DNA of 64,000 bases from Homarus americanus (taxonomy: Eukaryota; Arthropoda; Malacostraca; Decapoda; Nephropidae). Made by a program: the position numbers and the translations under genes. The notes beneath the pieces are model-generated. The model was given only the letters and a program-made list of their open reading frames with translations, did not search any database and was not told the origin of the DNA. Shown here one piece after another: positions 10,598 to 20,864 of this stretch (position 1 is its first letter; each line of letters starts with the position of its first letter). The DNA lies in assembly GCF_018991925.1 (NCBI RefSeq), contig NW_024755046.1:75001-139000 (forward strand), in the 5' to 3' direction.

Positions 10598-10962
10598 TTG
10601 TTGTGTGGGAGGAGGGATTGTGGGGTGGGGAGAGGGGAGGAGGTGTGGAGAGGAGGTTGTGGGGTAGAGGGAGAGTGTGTGAGGTTAGAGGGTTGTGGAG
10701 TGGAGGGAGGTGTGTGAGGGGAGGTGTGGGGGGCTGGAGTGGAGGAGGGTTGTGGGGGAGGAGGGTTGTGGGGGGAAGGTGTGGGGAGAGGGATGTGGGG
10801 GAGAGGAGAAGGGTTGTGTGAGGGGAGTGTGTGTGAGGGGAGTGTGAGGTGGAGGGTGTGTGGGGAGATGGGTGTGTGAGGAGAGGGGTTGGGGAGAGAG
10901 TTGTGGGAGGGAGGGTGTGGGAGGAGGAGTGTGAGAGGGGTTATGATATATGAGAGAGAGAG
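10598..10962. repeat. G-rich GTGGGG/GGAGGG tract
   Basis: The plus strand is nearly all G, T and A with many GGG runs. The long minus-strand frames (up to 159 codons) encode Pro/His/Ser polymer. Confidence 0.9.
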
Positions 10963-11140
10963 AGAATAAAATACGAAAAAACACTGAACTCCTAAGATTA
11001 AAACACCATCATATACGTGACAAACACCAATCACTGTATACATAAGACATTAAGTATACCATGAATATATATATACATACCATGGCCACTGTGTATACTG
11101 TATAACAAGAAGCTGTATTATGTTTAGGCAAAGCTCCAGT

Positions 11141-11200
11141 TATGTGTGTGTGTGTGATGTATGGTGTGTGTGTGATGTATGGTGTGTGTGTGATGAGTGT
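11141..11200. repeat. (GT)n-based short tandem repeat
   Basis: Three copies of about 21 bp built from GTGTGTGTGATGTATG. Confidence 0.85.
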
Positions 11201-11240
11201 GTATACAGCACGATACAGTGTACCTGTCTAGACTTGTATG

Positions 11241-11322
11241 TGTGACGTCAGGAGCACGTGACTGACGCCGTAAGCTGACTTTTCTAAAACCTGAACTAGA
11301 TGTGACGTCAGCTCCACGTGAC
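11241..11322. promoter_or_regulatory. Duplicated CRE plus E-box module
   Basis: TGTGACGTCA followed four bases later by CACGTG occurs twice: CRE 11243-11250 with E-box 11255-11260, and CRE 11303-11310 with E-box 11315-11320. The spacing is identical and the two modules are 60 bp apart, while the sequence between them differs. CREB/ATF and bHLH factors of the Myc/USF/CLOCK type recognise these motifs. Function is inferred. Confidence 0.4.
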
Positions 11323-11344
11323 TCGCAACCAGGGCTGACTGACA

Positions 11345-11612
11345 CTCTGGGTTAAGTTATCGTACTCAAGGGGTTAAGTCATCGTCCTCAAGGGGTTAAG
11401 TCATCGTCCTCAAGGGGTTAAGTCATCGTCCTCAAAGGGGTTAAGTCATCGTCCTGAAGGGGTTAAGTCATCGTCCTCAAAGGGGTTAAGTCATCGTCCT
11501 CAAGGGGTTAAGTCATCGTCCTCAAGGGGTTAAGTCATCGTCCTCAAGGGGTTAAGTCATCGTCCTCAAGGGGTTAAGTCATCGTCCTCAAGGGGTTAAG
11601 TCATCGTACTCA
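11345..11612. repeat. Minisatellite with 22-bp unit
   Basis: About 12 nearly identical head-to-tail copies of AAGGGGTTAAGTCATCGTCC plus TC, so they expanded recently. A degenerate relative (GATTAAGTCATCATACTCAAG) occurs at 42570-42618. Confidence 0.95.
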
Positions 11613-11773
11613 AACAAAATTTAACTAACACGACGCAAAGTATTTTAAGTAAACATTCTTACGGCACAGTTAACATCACTACACTTAAGAACATCACCAA
11701 ATACAAGTAAACTTATAAAAGTATTCACGTAACTCTAATAAGTAAAGACATTGAATAACCACTACTACTATAA

Positions 11774-11834
11774 TGACGTAATAATGACGTATGATTGGCG
11801 TTACCATGGCAACTGTGACGTTTTGATGACGTAA
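11774..11834. promoter_or_regulatory. RFX X-box flanked by CRE-like sites and ATTGG
   Basis: GTTACCATGGCAAC at 11800-11813 matches the X-box consensus GTHNYYATRRNAAC at every position. TGACGTAA lies at 11774-11781 and 11827-11834, TGACGTAT at 11785-11792, and an inverted CCAAT (ATTGG) at 11794-11798. RFX, CREB and NF-Y sites are known to act together in animal promoters. It lies about 230 bp downstream of, and would be in the first intron of, the candidate minus-strand exon at 12046-12066. Confidence 0.45.
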
Positions 11835-12045
11835 TAATAAATTTTTCTCGTCAGATGATATTTTCTAGGATGAACAGGGAAGCCACCCCCATTAATATCT
11901 ACTAAAATACTAGAATTATTATAGTAAACTAGAATTTGTTTTTGTTTTTTTATATTTAATTAGTTTAGTAATTTATTCTTAAGTAGGTAATGTAAATTGT
12001 AGTATAGTTTAATATAATAATCTTTAAAAAAATATGTCGTCTTAC

Positions 12046-12066
12046 CTTGACGATGTCGTTGTCCAT
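12046..12066 (-). CDS. Possible first coding exon (MDNDIVK)
   Basis: On the minus strand, an ATG in strong context (AGGATGG) opens seven codons, M-D-N-D-I-V-K, ending exactly at a consensus donor, AAG|GTAAGA (exon end 12046, phase 0). Upstream on the minus strand lies ATTGG within 60 bp and a CT-rich leader. An overlapping longer frame starts at 12148 but would be shifted relative to this one. The combination of a Kozak match and a near-perfect donor is suggestive. No second exon was identified between here and 10.9 kb, and the protein is unknown. Confidence 0.3.
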
Positions 12067-12148
12067 CCTGGGTAAAAATAAGTCTTCTCGGGGAGGAGGA
12101 AGCAGCAGCCAATAGAATTCGTCGACATCTTGTAGTTCCCTTAACCAT

Positions 12149-12570
12149 CGTTCGGTAGTTAAGACAGAAAGGATAGTTACATCATCAACAATAAAATAAA
12201 TAATAAGAAACTTTGATCACTATCTTCCATAGCATAAAGATCGTCTCAACACCAAGTTAATGACATAATTGTTACTGATAGTTGAGGACCAAATTTTTTC
12301 CTGAACTTCAACTCCAAAAAAAATTCAAAAATACGTAAATAATAGCAGATATAATGTTATTTTCTTTGTTATAATTTCACAAACACATTCACAAACACTT
12401 TATAATGAACTGTAGTGAGTTTCTGAGTCTATAAACGTCTGTATAGGTGAATAATGATCTTGTAAACACAGAGAAAAGTGGTTCCTGTTGGTTGACTCCT
12501 CGCGTTCCAAGTTGTCTCATGAGCGTCTGCAATTGTCGTTTTTTTTATTCAATTTAGTATTTATGAACTT
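12149..12570. other. Unassigned AT-rich DNA
   Basis: No gene or recognised repeat. Confidence 0.4.
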
Positions 12571-12572
12571 TT

Positions 12573-12588
12573 TTAAATAATAATAATG

Positions 12589-12627
<39 letters not shown>

Positions 12628-12652
12628 GGCTATTATTATTATTATTATTAGG
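12573..12652. repeat. (AAT)n next to (ATT)n, forming an inverted repeat
   Basis: An AAT array is followed, after AGGC, by an ATT array of about seven units, so the pair can fold into a long AT hairpin. Confidence 0.85.
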
Positions 12653-13484
12653 GCTTCAGTGGAGAATATTGTTGTTTACTGAAGGCGAGAGTCCCAGTGG
12701 CATGTCGGCCCGTTTATAAGTGTGGATACAACACCCAAGCCTCCGTAACACATAAACGCAGCCTGGCCGTTACTACACTAGACAAAAGGCAAAAGCTGTG
12801 ACTACAACTAAAATAATTCATAGTCACCTACAACCACCTATAACCATATATAATCGTATACATAAAAACTAGTCACAACCACCATAGTTATTCCCTCATA
12901 ATTATGGGAGCATATCACAACCATTCACAACCACCTACTCACTGTTCACCTGTAATCACCTACAATAATCTACAACCATACCATACAATCAACTACAACA
13001 ACACCCCTACATGTCCAGTACCTGCCAACAGTCGAGGCATAACCACCACAGACATAAAAATTACCCCAGACAAGACTATGACGCACAATGAAAAGGCTCC
13101 TACACAGATCAATGACTTCCTCTAGTGGGCTGTCATTAGGTAAATAAGATAAATAAAGTAACATAATCTTTTATAAACACCACAGTATCTCATAAGGCTG
13201 CCTATTTGCTTCACAACCAACGCGGGTGAACACGTGAGGTAGAGAAGGATGGGCGGGAAAAGTTGCAGCGTGAGGTAAGCGCTAAGCAGTGAGGGTGTAT
13301 TGAAAGGTGATTGCGTCTGCTTGATTCTTTGTCTACCGCCGTCACACTTGAAACCAGCGCCGTAGTTAGGTTTACACATATGCACAATTGAGTACATATT
13401 TTTTTTTTTGGTGCTCAACGTACTAAGGTGGAGTACAATCTCTGAAAGTCGGGAAATTAGTAATTGAGGAATAGTGTGAGTTTA
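12653..13484. other. Mostly unassigned, with a LINE-tail-like patch
   Basis: A 73-codon frame at 12904-13125 encodes an irregular His/Asn/Thr-rich peptide from ACAACC repeats and is not convincing. GTCATTAGGTAAATAAG at about 13134 matches the segment at 15562-15580 after another LINE piece and may be a LINE 3' tail. Confidence 0.4.
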
Positions 13485-13489
13485 ACCAG

Positions 13490-13887
13490 GGGGATTACTA
13501 GCTTACGAGAGACGAACTAGAGAGAATTAAATGGGAGGAAATGGTTAAAGATGAATCAGACACAGGTGAATCAAGACAAGAATTTATGGAACTCTTTAAG
13601 ATAACAGAAGAAGAACGTAGAACACCGGGGAACAGGGGAGAGAAGAAATAAGACCAGGTGGAACACAAACGCCAAGTTATTTAGGGAAATCAAGAACCAA
13701 GCGGACTATGAAGAGCTGCAGAAGGATCTCTGTGAGCTCCAAGAATGGTCGAAAAAACGGCTGCTAAGATTCAATGTCACGTAGTGTCAGAGGATGCACC
13801 TGGGGCGTACCAACGGTAAGGAGGCGTATCAATTTATCATATGTCCCAACGGGATAAATAAACTGCACTATTTGAGACTAAATGTGA
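13490..13887 (+). mobile_element. CR1-like LINE, first part of an interrupted copy
   Basis: Broken plus-strand frames give ERIKWEEMVKDE (linker region) and, from about 13650, AKLFREIKNQADYEELQKDL then ELQEWSKKRLLRFNVT and MHLGRTNG. This is the run typical of the thumb/late palm region of CR1-type non-LTR reverse transcriptases. A stop interrupts it after FNVT, and the join between the two segments skips most of the palm. It is a dead copy that continues at 14259 after an insertion. Confidence 0.75.
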
Positions 13888-13958
13888 GGACTTTTTTCTT
13901 TTTTTGTACGGGATTAGCCCACTGACCCACATCGGGGCCTGGGGGCGAAAATGTAATT

Positions 13959-14056
<98 letters not shown>

Positions 14057-14258
14057 GAAATACAAAAATGAAAAAAGGATAAAAAATGAGAAACAATATA
14101 TGTATGTTGTGTTGTCAATGGTAAGAGAAACAATTGAGACCCTGCAATTGTGTGTAAATGAGGCAGAAAGTCAGATGATCAACCTGGGACTTGGTCATAT
14201 TCTGCTTCCAACGGTATTACCTCCCTGTTTGGTAGCTGCCTGCTACCTACTACCTACT
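13888..14258 (+). mobile_element. Interspersed element with (AAT)n core, family B copy 2, inserted in the LINE
   Basis: The sequence from TTTTTTGTACGGG through CGGGGCCTGGGGGCGAAAAT, an AAT array of about 95 bp (13962-14055), and ACAATTGAGACCCTGCAATT to CTGGGACTTGGT is the reverse-orientation homologue of 2868-3165. It splits the LINE frame between RLNV and GVYVDDELKFW, so it arrived after the LINE. Exact ends and target duplication are not clear. Confidence 0.65.
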
Positions 14259-14930
14259 AGGTGTGTATGTTGACGATGAGCTGAAGTTCTGGGGCCATTG
14301 CGAGAAGAAGGTAAATCAGGCAAATAAATTATTGGGTCTCATTAGAAGGTCGTTCAGATATCTAGACGGTCCGTCCCTCGTAACGATCTTCAAGAGTGAA
14401 GTGCTTCCCCATCTGGAGTACTGTCACCCCGTCTGGTCCCCGAGATATGCTTGGGACTGTCAGTTGGTTGAAAATGTTCAAAGGAGGGCCACCAGACTGG
14501 TGCCTGCACTTCGGCACCTCAACAACCCTGAGAGATTAGAGCACCTGAACTTGCCTAGCTTATACTACAGACGGGCAAGGGGTGACCTAGTTGAGGTGTA
14601 TAAGCATCTCAAGGGGCACTACTCAGTCGAGTGTCCTTACTTGGAGCTGGCGGACGCTCGCCCCACAAGGGGTCACAGCTCAAGATTGAAGAAGCCGCGA
14701 GTCCAGATAACCGTGAGGGCAAACTTTTTGGGAGTGAGGGTTGTAAACTCTTGGAACAATCTACCAGAAAGTGTTGTGACGGCACCGAGTGTGAGCTCTT
14801 TCAAGACCAGACTTGACCAACACTGGAGCAGGTTCAGGTACAATCACGAGCCGGTGCATGCCCAGTACTTGCCAACAGTGCGTAACAGAGACGTAACCGA
14901 TCGCCCAAGCGGCTAACGAGTCGATCAGTG
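14259..14930 (+). pseudogene. CR1-like LINE reverse transcriptase, C-terminal part
   Basis: A frame of more than 215 codons reads VYVDDELKFW, then ANKLLGLIRRSFRYLD, VLPHLEYCHPVWSP, VQRRATRLVP, RVVNSWNNLPESVV and SFKTRLDQHW, ending before the TAA at 14914. These blocks are the conserved C-terminal region of CR1/Jockey-group non-LTR elements. The 5' half of the protein is missing and the upstream continuation is cut by the family B insertion, so it cannot produce a complete enzyme. Three further fragments of the same family lie at 51320-51600, 52345-52565 and, inverted, at 57590-57776. Confidence 0.85.
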
Positions 14931-14959
14931 GTGAAGAGGATAAAAGAAAAGTAAAAAAT

Positions 14960-15610
14960 AAAGCACTAAGCAGACTATGTAGTATACTAAAGAGCTGTAA
15001 ATGTGGCCAATCAGGAAATTTTATCAGCTTTAAGAGAGAGAGATCGCCTTTTTATACATATGCCAAGAACAAAATCAAAACCAAGGATATTGTTGGCTCT
15101 CTAAAGGACGAAAACAACGTGGCCCTGAAGGATGACAGACAGACAGACAGACAGACCCTAAATGATTACTTTGCATCAGTTTTCACACAAGAGACGATGG
15201 ATAACATGCCAGTACCTACAAATATGTATACCTCAAGGGTGGAGAATGAATTAAGAGAGATGGCAAATACAGATGAGATCAACAACAACAAAAATGTCGA
15301 GATTTAAATAATTCAAAGCCCCTGGAGTGGATGGAGCACAGACCAAGGTGATAATGGAGGTGGTTCACGAGATTTCACTCTATTAAAACTCTATTTAGGA
15401 GATATCTGGACCAAGGAAAAGGTATTAAGGGCTGTGAATCAACCAGTGTTATCCCAGTGTATAAAAAGAATAGACCTATGGAACAGTCTACCAATTCAAG
15501 CCATAGAATCGAAAGCAGTAATGGTCACCTTGCCTCGATGAGACCACCTGCATTTCGGTAGTCATTAGGTAAATAAGGTTAACTCAAGGACAGCCCAAGG
15601 TAGCACTTAT
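14960..15610 (+). pseudogene. Second CR1-like LINE fragment, pre-RT region
   Basis: Plus-strand frames give SYAKNKIKTKDIVGSLKDE, then LNDYFASVFTQET and, after frame breaks, KAPGVDG. This is the region between endonuclease and reverse transcriptase in CR1-like LINEs. A (GACA)n expansion at 15132-15156 sits in the frame. From about 15470, RIDLWNSLPIQAIES resembles a LINE C-terminal block. Its order after the 3' end of the previous copy shows independent insertions, not one element. Confidence 0.65.
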
Positions 15611-15984
15611 CAGTTTATATCATAAGGGTCCTTTTTGGAGTTGTGAGGACTAATTTATAACAAGACGTTAATACAATAGTTTACCCAAATAAATCATAGA
15701 AAACTTTATTTACGTTTTCTTTGTTTTTAACTTTATGGTAAACTAATATAGTGTATGTGTTGTAGTGAATTATATTTTATTTTTTTTTTAAATGGAGGGA
15801 AGTTGATGGAGTGTGATATATTTCTAGTGTTCCAGATGAAAAATATTTTAAATATGTTATCATGAGCCTTTGGAGTACAGATATATTTCATTTGGGAGTT
15901 TAATTTCGCTTTTTGGATAAGTTAAGTAAGGTTACGTGAGACATTAAAAATTTTCAGCTAATAAGGATAAAGTTAACTGACTAG
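15611..15984. other. Unassigned AT-rich DNA
   Basis: No gene or repeat family is seen. Confidence 0.4.
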
Positions 15985-16150
15985 GACAATGTCAGCCAAC
16001 CTGGGCAACGTCAGCCAACCAGGACAACGTCAGCCAACCTGGGCAACGTCAGCCAACCTGGGCAACGTCAGCCAACCAGGACAACGTCAGCCAACCTGGG
16101 CAACGTCAGCCAACCTGGGCAACGTCAGCCAACCAAGACAACGTCAGCCC
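15985..16150. repeat. Minisatellite with 19-bp unit
   Basis: Eight to nine copies of GTCAGCCAACCTGGGCAAC, alternating with an ACCAGGACAAC variant in a roughly three-unit higher-order pattern. Confidence 0.92.
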
Positions 16151-16764
16151 ACAGTGTGTTAATGTCAGTCACTCAATACAGTGTCAGTCCTCACTGTTTC
16201 AAGCTGTCAACGATAATCCAAACTGTGTCGAGTCATGAAAAATATCAATAATTTATTAATTATTTAAACAAACAACTCATGGAAACTATACTTAAATAAG
16301 TTGCCAATCACCACCAGTAGTTACAAACATCAATATTTTGTAATTAATTATGACCTCTATATCTATTTTTTATCAGTGAGGTCAAAATACGTCTTTTTTT
16401 ATATTATTATCAATTTTATAATTTGTCTTGATAAACATATAAGAATTTTCAATCAATAGTTTAACAGAATATTAGTGAAGTGATGGCAAGCGCTTTTGTT
16501 TATAATTGAGTTACCAGATATCACCAGCCATTCCGGGTATTTAATTATATATTATTTATTATATTATTATCAGGTGTAATAGGAAACATCTATCACCATC
16601 TACACTATTATCCTCACTTCCGCATTCATGTAACTATTTTTCAGTACTTTCTCTTCATAACTTTAACGGGGAAAACTATGAGAAATATGTCGCACTGCAG
16701 GTGGCTCCGGGATCATATGTAGCAAGTGTGTGAAATGTTAAGAAATAATAAAGTGTATCATAGT

Positions 16765-16766
<2 letters not shown>
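16151..16766. other. Unassigned AT-rich DNA
   Basis: No coding frame, RNA or repeat family is recognised. Confidence 0.4.
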
Positions 16767-16767
<1 letters not shown>

Positions 16768-16819
<52 letters not shown>

Positions 16820-17165
16820 CAAGGGGAAGGAGGAGGAAAGAAGGAAGAGGGGAGAAACAGAGAGATAAAAAAGGGGAAGGAAAGGGGTTAGGGAGAATGA
16901 GGGAAGAAAGTGAGAAGGAGGAAAGGGAAGGAGAAGAAAGTCAGAGAAGAGGAAGGAAGAGAGAGAGAGAGAGAAAAGGATGGAAGGCAGGGAGAATTAA
17001 GAAAGGGGGGGATAAGAGAGGAAGGAGGGAGAAAGGGGGAAGGGAGGGAGAATAAGGGAAAGGAGGTAGAAGAAGGGAAGAGAGGGAGTACGAGGGAAGG
17101 GAGGGAGAAGGAAGGGAGATAGAAGGAAGAGAATGGGAAAGAATAAAGGGAGGGAGACAGGGCGA
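16768..17165. repeat. (GT)n followed by a purine-rich tract
   Basis: About 25 GT units at 16769-16818 run directly into some 345 bases of nearly pure A/G (GGAAGGAGAA-type). The Arg/Glu/Lys frames are artefacts. Confidence 0.93.
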
Positions 17166-17216
17166 ATGAGGAGGGTGGGCTGGGGACAAGGGGTGAGGAC
17201 AGTGCTCCCTTGTTTG

Positions 17217-17535
17217 TACAGCACCCAGGGGGAACAGCACCTAGGAGGAACAGCACCCAGGAGGAACAGCACCCAGGAGGGACACACCAGGAGAACAGCA
17301 CCTAGGAGGACAGCACCCAGGAGGAACAGTACCTTGGAGGAACAACACACAGGAGGAACAGCACCTAGAAGGGACAGCACCCAGGAGGGACAGTACCTTG
17401 GAGGGACAGCACCCAGGAGAAACAGCACCTAGGAGGGACAGCACCCAGGAGGAACAGCACCCAGGAGGAACAGCACCTAACAGGAACAGCACCTAACAGG
17501 AACAGCACCTAGCAGGAACAGCACCTAGCAGGAGC
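17217..17535. repeat. Minisatellite with 16-bp unit
   Basis: About 20 copies of CACCCAGGAGGAACAG with CACCTAGGAGG and CACCTAACAGG variants. It is GC-richer than its flanks, and several frames on each strand are open because 16 is not a multiple of three. Confidence 0.93.
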
Positions 17536-18214
17536 CGCCATATGTGACATACTGCATAAGCAAATCGAACTTAAAAACCCAATAAAAAAAAAAAAGTCCT
17601 GAAGCTATGGGGAGTCCTTGTGAGGGGTCCTTGTACACGTAGGAAGTTTAATCGACCTTTCTACCTCACCTAAGCCAATAAAAAGCCATCCCGATTACTG
17701 TAAATATGAGAACCATAACTTCCTTCACCTATTATGTCTGGTCCCGTTTTCTATGAAGGTTAAAGTAAGAGAACGGGTTATCATGGGAGACTTAAATAAT
17801 TTCTAATGCCCCCCCCCCCTCCTCACTAAATACTTCTCAAATCACATTCTTAACACTGTCTGGATGTTTCTTGATAAATGTTTTATAAATCAGTGAATAA
17901 AACGCTGTGGTAACTGGCTCTAGGCAATTGGATCACCGGATTTAGTACCTTGCGATATTTTTTTTTGAGGGGGGTGGGGGAAGGGGAAGCTTCGTTAAAT
18001 CAAATGTGAAACAGACTTGTGTATATAACGGAGAAAATTAACTTAGAAGGAAAGGAAAGGTAAGAGGGAGGTGAGAGGGGGGGGGTGAGAGGGGTTGGGT
18101 TTGAAGTGCGTGATATATGATGATTCATTGGTTGAGAATACAGGTGTTTTTTTCCACCCTCACTCAGACACACCTGCATGCACGACCAACCACATACGCC
18201 CTACACATTTTTTT
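17536..18214. other. Unassigned DNA with homopolymer runs
   Basis: Contains poly-C (17812-17819) and G-rich patches (17955-17985, 18060-18100), but no gene. Confidence 0.4.
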
Positions 18215-18217
18215 TTT

Positions 18218-18350
18218 TTAAAGTTTAACAAATTTACTGACAAAGCTTGTAGTACAGTTTGCCTATTGTGAGTAATTCAGTCAGATCTTGACACTGAGGG
18301 TGGTATAACTTCTCACTGCCATACAGGACAGAGGTTCGTACACTATACAT
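18218..18350 (-). mobile_element. 3' end of a non-LTR retrotransposon
   Basis: The reverse complement reads GAACCTCTGTCCTGTATGGC...GTGAGAAGT...CAGTGTCAAGATCTG...AATAGGCAAACTGTA...AAGCTTTGTCAGTAAAT. This matches, block by block, the 3' untranslated part of the plus-strand LINE fragment at 49140-49250. It is truncated at its 5' side and ends in a T-run (plus strand), as expected for a LINE 3' terminus. Confidence 0.65.
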
Positions 18351-18520
18351 ACACACAGAGAAACAAATAAACACACACATACACTCAAACATACACCTAA
18401 AAATACACACACACACACACCAAATCTCTCACATCATTTAAACTAGCATCAGAAACTCGCTAACAGAAGCCATAAAAAAAAAACTTGATATTTGCCGCCC
18501 TTCTTTCTCGTATCCCTTTA

Positions 18521-18534
18521 GTTGTCATGGCAAC
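18521..18534. promoter_or_regulatory. X-box (RFX) consensus match
   Basis: GTTGTCATGGCAAC matches GTHNYYATRRNAAC at every position. The surroundings have some CpG and pyrimidine content but no clear start exon. Confidence 0.3.
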
Positions 18535-18884
18535 CGAGACGCTCCTGGACTTTGTGTACCAAGACCAGACGCTCCTTCCCCGCCCTCTCTTTCCCTTCAT
18601 TTTTATTAGCTCTTAAGTGGTTTTTTGAGTAGAATGGTGTGGGTTTAGGTTAGGTTAGGTTTAACATCAGTCCCATGCTTAGTCTGGATGACGTCGACAA
18701 ACTCTCTATGCTGTGACTCGTCCTTGTGTTGTAACTTACGTGAGCTAGTTAAATATGTTTTAAGATAACCGTTAACATGGGGAAAATATAAATACTGCAT
18801 GACTCAGGTGTCAAGGTTGGGACTTTATGGAGTAATTAATGAAACTCCAGGTGTTGCTTCCCTGAACACTTGTGTGGCCAGGTT

Positions 18885-19005
18885 TAAGGGGGGGGCGGTT
18901 GGAGGGAGGGGAGGGGACAGAGTGTGTGAGAGAGGGAGGGAAGGAGGGAAGGACAGGGGGAGGGAGGGAAGGAAAGGAAAAATAGAGAGAGAGAGAGAGA
19001 GATCC
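18885..19005. repeat. Purine-rich GGGA/GGAA tract
   Basis: About 120 bases of nearly pure A/G ending in (GA)n. Confidence 0.85.
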
Positions 19006-19105
19006 TCAACCCGCCACCAAGGTGAAGAGAAAACACTTATGACAACAGGTACACTCAACAGGTATTAGTGATGAAACCCTTAAATCATCTATATGTAAAC
19101 TACTC

Positions 19106-19175
19106 AGGTACTCCCCCCCCCCCCTCCACAATATAATCAATCAAGGTGTGGGGGGTGGGGGGGGGTTTCCGTGCT
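19106..19175. repeat. Poly-C and poly-G runs
   Basis: Eleven C at 19111-19122 and a G-rich GGGGGTGGGGGGGG run near 19150-19166 could pair with each other. Confidence 0.7.
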
Positions 19176-19384
19176 TGTCCCTTCAACTCAACTTCTATAA
19201 ATTCCTTGTGCTAATTACCCACGCAAGACCTAAAGCACACACGACTCTATTGATCTGGAAGTGTAGGTTCCGAATACTCATTTGCACGGACTACCTCTGT
19301 GTATGTGGTTATGGTTAGTTTCTACTGTATATTGCACCTTTGTGTTTGTAGGTGTCTATGATCGATACATGGAACTAAAAGTAT

Positions 19385-20400
19385 GGCGCCCCTCAAGGCT
19401 CCATTCTTGGTCCAGTACTGTTCTTGTTGTACATAAATGATATACAGTAGTCCACTCCAGCACACTAGTCAAATACAACTTATTTGCAGACGATAATAAT
19501 CTCTATGCCAGCAACTCGGACCTCCATTCCTTGATGAGAACTATGAACATTGAATTGACTAAAAGTCAGGACCTGGGTAATACGTAATAAACTGACCTTA
19601 AACCTTGAGAAAACCCACTACACGATCTTTCACAGAAGGAAAAACTTACCCGGTACCCCCAGACTTGGACCCCCTGTACCTTGGTAATACTGTCCTCAAA
19701 CACGAACAAAATACTAAATTCCTCGGAGTTATTGTTGATGAGAAACTTTGCTGGAGAAACCACATACAAGCCATTCACAGTAAAGTCAATAAACAGTGCA
19801 GTATCATGTATCACACTGGTCAGTCACTCACTCTTACAACAATGAAAGAAATCGATTATGATCTGTTTACCAACACTTGATACAGTCACACACTATGGAG
19901 GGGGGGGCCTCTGGCTCTACAAAAACACAACCCCTCATCACTGCACAGAATAGAATTGTGCTGACAATGACCTACTTGAAAAAAAAAAACCAATCACTAA
20001 TGAACAATTTGCTAAATTGAAAATGATAAAATTCGAGGATATTAACACCTACTGATGTGCCCTATTTGTTTACAAATCTGTCAATTCCTTGATTGACAAT
20101 AATTATTTCTAGTTATGTAATAATCATATACAAAACTTAAGACACCCAGAGCTACTAAGACCACCCCCCATGAGCTCCTCTCAGTCCCTGACCTCCATAA
20201 AATATCACGGTGTGGTGTGAAACAACTTACCCCCACCCATGCGAGCAAACTACGCTCCCTTCCTTTAAATCATCTCTAAAAAATATCTATTGTCCAAGTA
20301 TTAATATTTTTGTAATACCTACCTTTAGTATACCACCAAAACCTTACTGTATATCAGAAATTGTCCTGTAGATAGAAATCCCCATTGCAGTAATTATATT
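19385..20400 (+). pseudogene. Non-LTR retrotransposon reverse transcriptase relic
   Basis: Broken plus-strand frames contain YGAPQGSILGPVLFLLYIND, the palm motif before the catalytic site, then LFADD at 19480-19494, which carries the catalytic aspartate pair, NLYASNSDLHSL and NLEKTHYTIFHRRK. After a frameshift comes FLGVIVDEKLCWRNHI (19720-19770). Several stops and shifts show it is dead. About 100 bases of 3' flank resemble a LINE 3' untranslated region. It is distinct from the CR1-like family at 14 kb because the conserved blocks differ. Confidence 0.8.
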
Positions 20401-20657
20401 TACCGACAAGACATAATACCGACAACTTCTGTCTTCTTGTTTCACCTTCATACAACCCGTGTTGTATTGTTTCCCACCCTTATCATATTAATGTATATCA
20501 ACTCCACTGTCAAATGTGAATACAGTACTTATGAATGCAAAAAAGAAAAAATAATAAATTAAAAGTAATGTTATAACCATGGTATGATTCTTATATGTTC
20601 TTACTAACACCATGTTGTGTGTACTGTACTATTCCAGATGATACTAAATGTACAGTA

Positions 20658-20864
20658 CAGCTCCTCCCCGACTTACGACCTGCCTCAGTCGTACCAATAT
20701 TTTGTCAAATTACGTATTTTCGAGTCCCAACGTCAGTACACCGTCAAAATTCGCTGAAAAGAAAAAGAGACACCCATTTTAGATTTTCTATGTATTATTT
20801 AAGCCTTTTCGACTTACGACCTGGATTTGGGTCCCTAACCCTGTCGTAAGTCGGGGAGGAGCTG
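20658..20864. mobile_element. 207-bp MITE with near-perfect terminal inverted repeats and TA target site
   Basis: The left end CAGCTCCTCCCCGACTTACG and right end CGTAAGTCGGGGAGGAGCTG are exact reverse complements (the match continues to about 23 bp), and the dinucleotide TA flanks both ends (20656-20657 and 20865-20866). A second internal CGACTTACGACCTG is present. TA duplication and a CAG terminus fit the Tc1/mariner-pogo (Tigger) superfamily. It has no coding capacity. Confidence 0.88.

Noticed and set aside
13137..13418. Minus-strand 98-codon frame as a gene
   Set aside because: No domain, a poly-Lys start from an A/T run, and a LINE-tail-like segment inside.
16726..17492. Arg/Glu-rich and Leu/Pro-rich frames up to 143 codons
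   Set aside because: They arise from a purine-rich tract and a 16-bp minisatellite.
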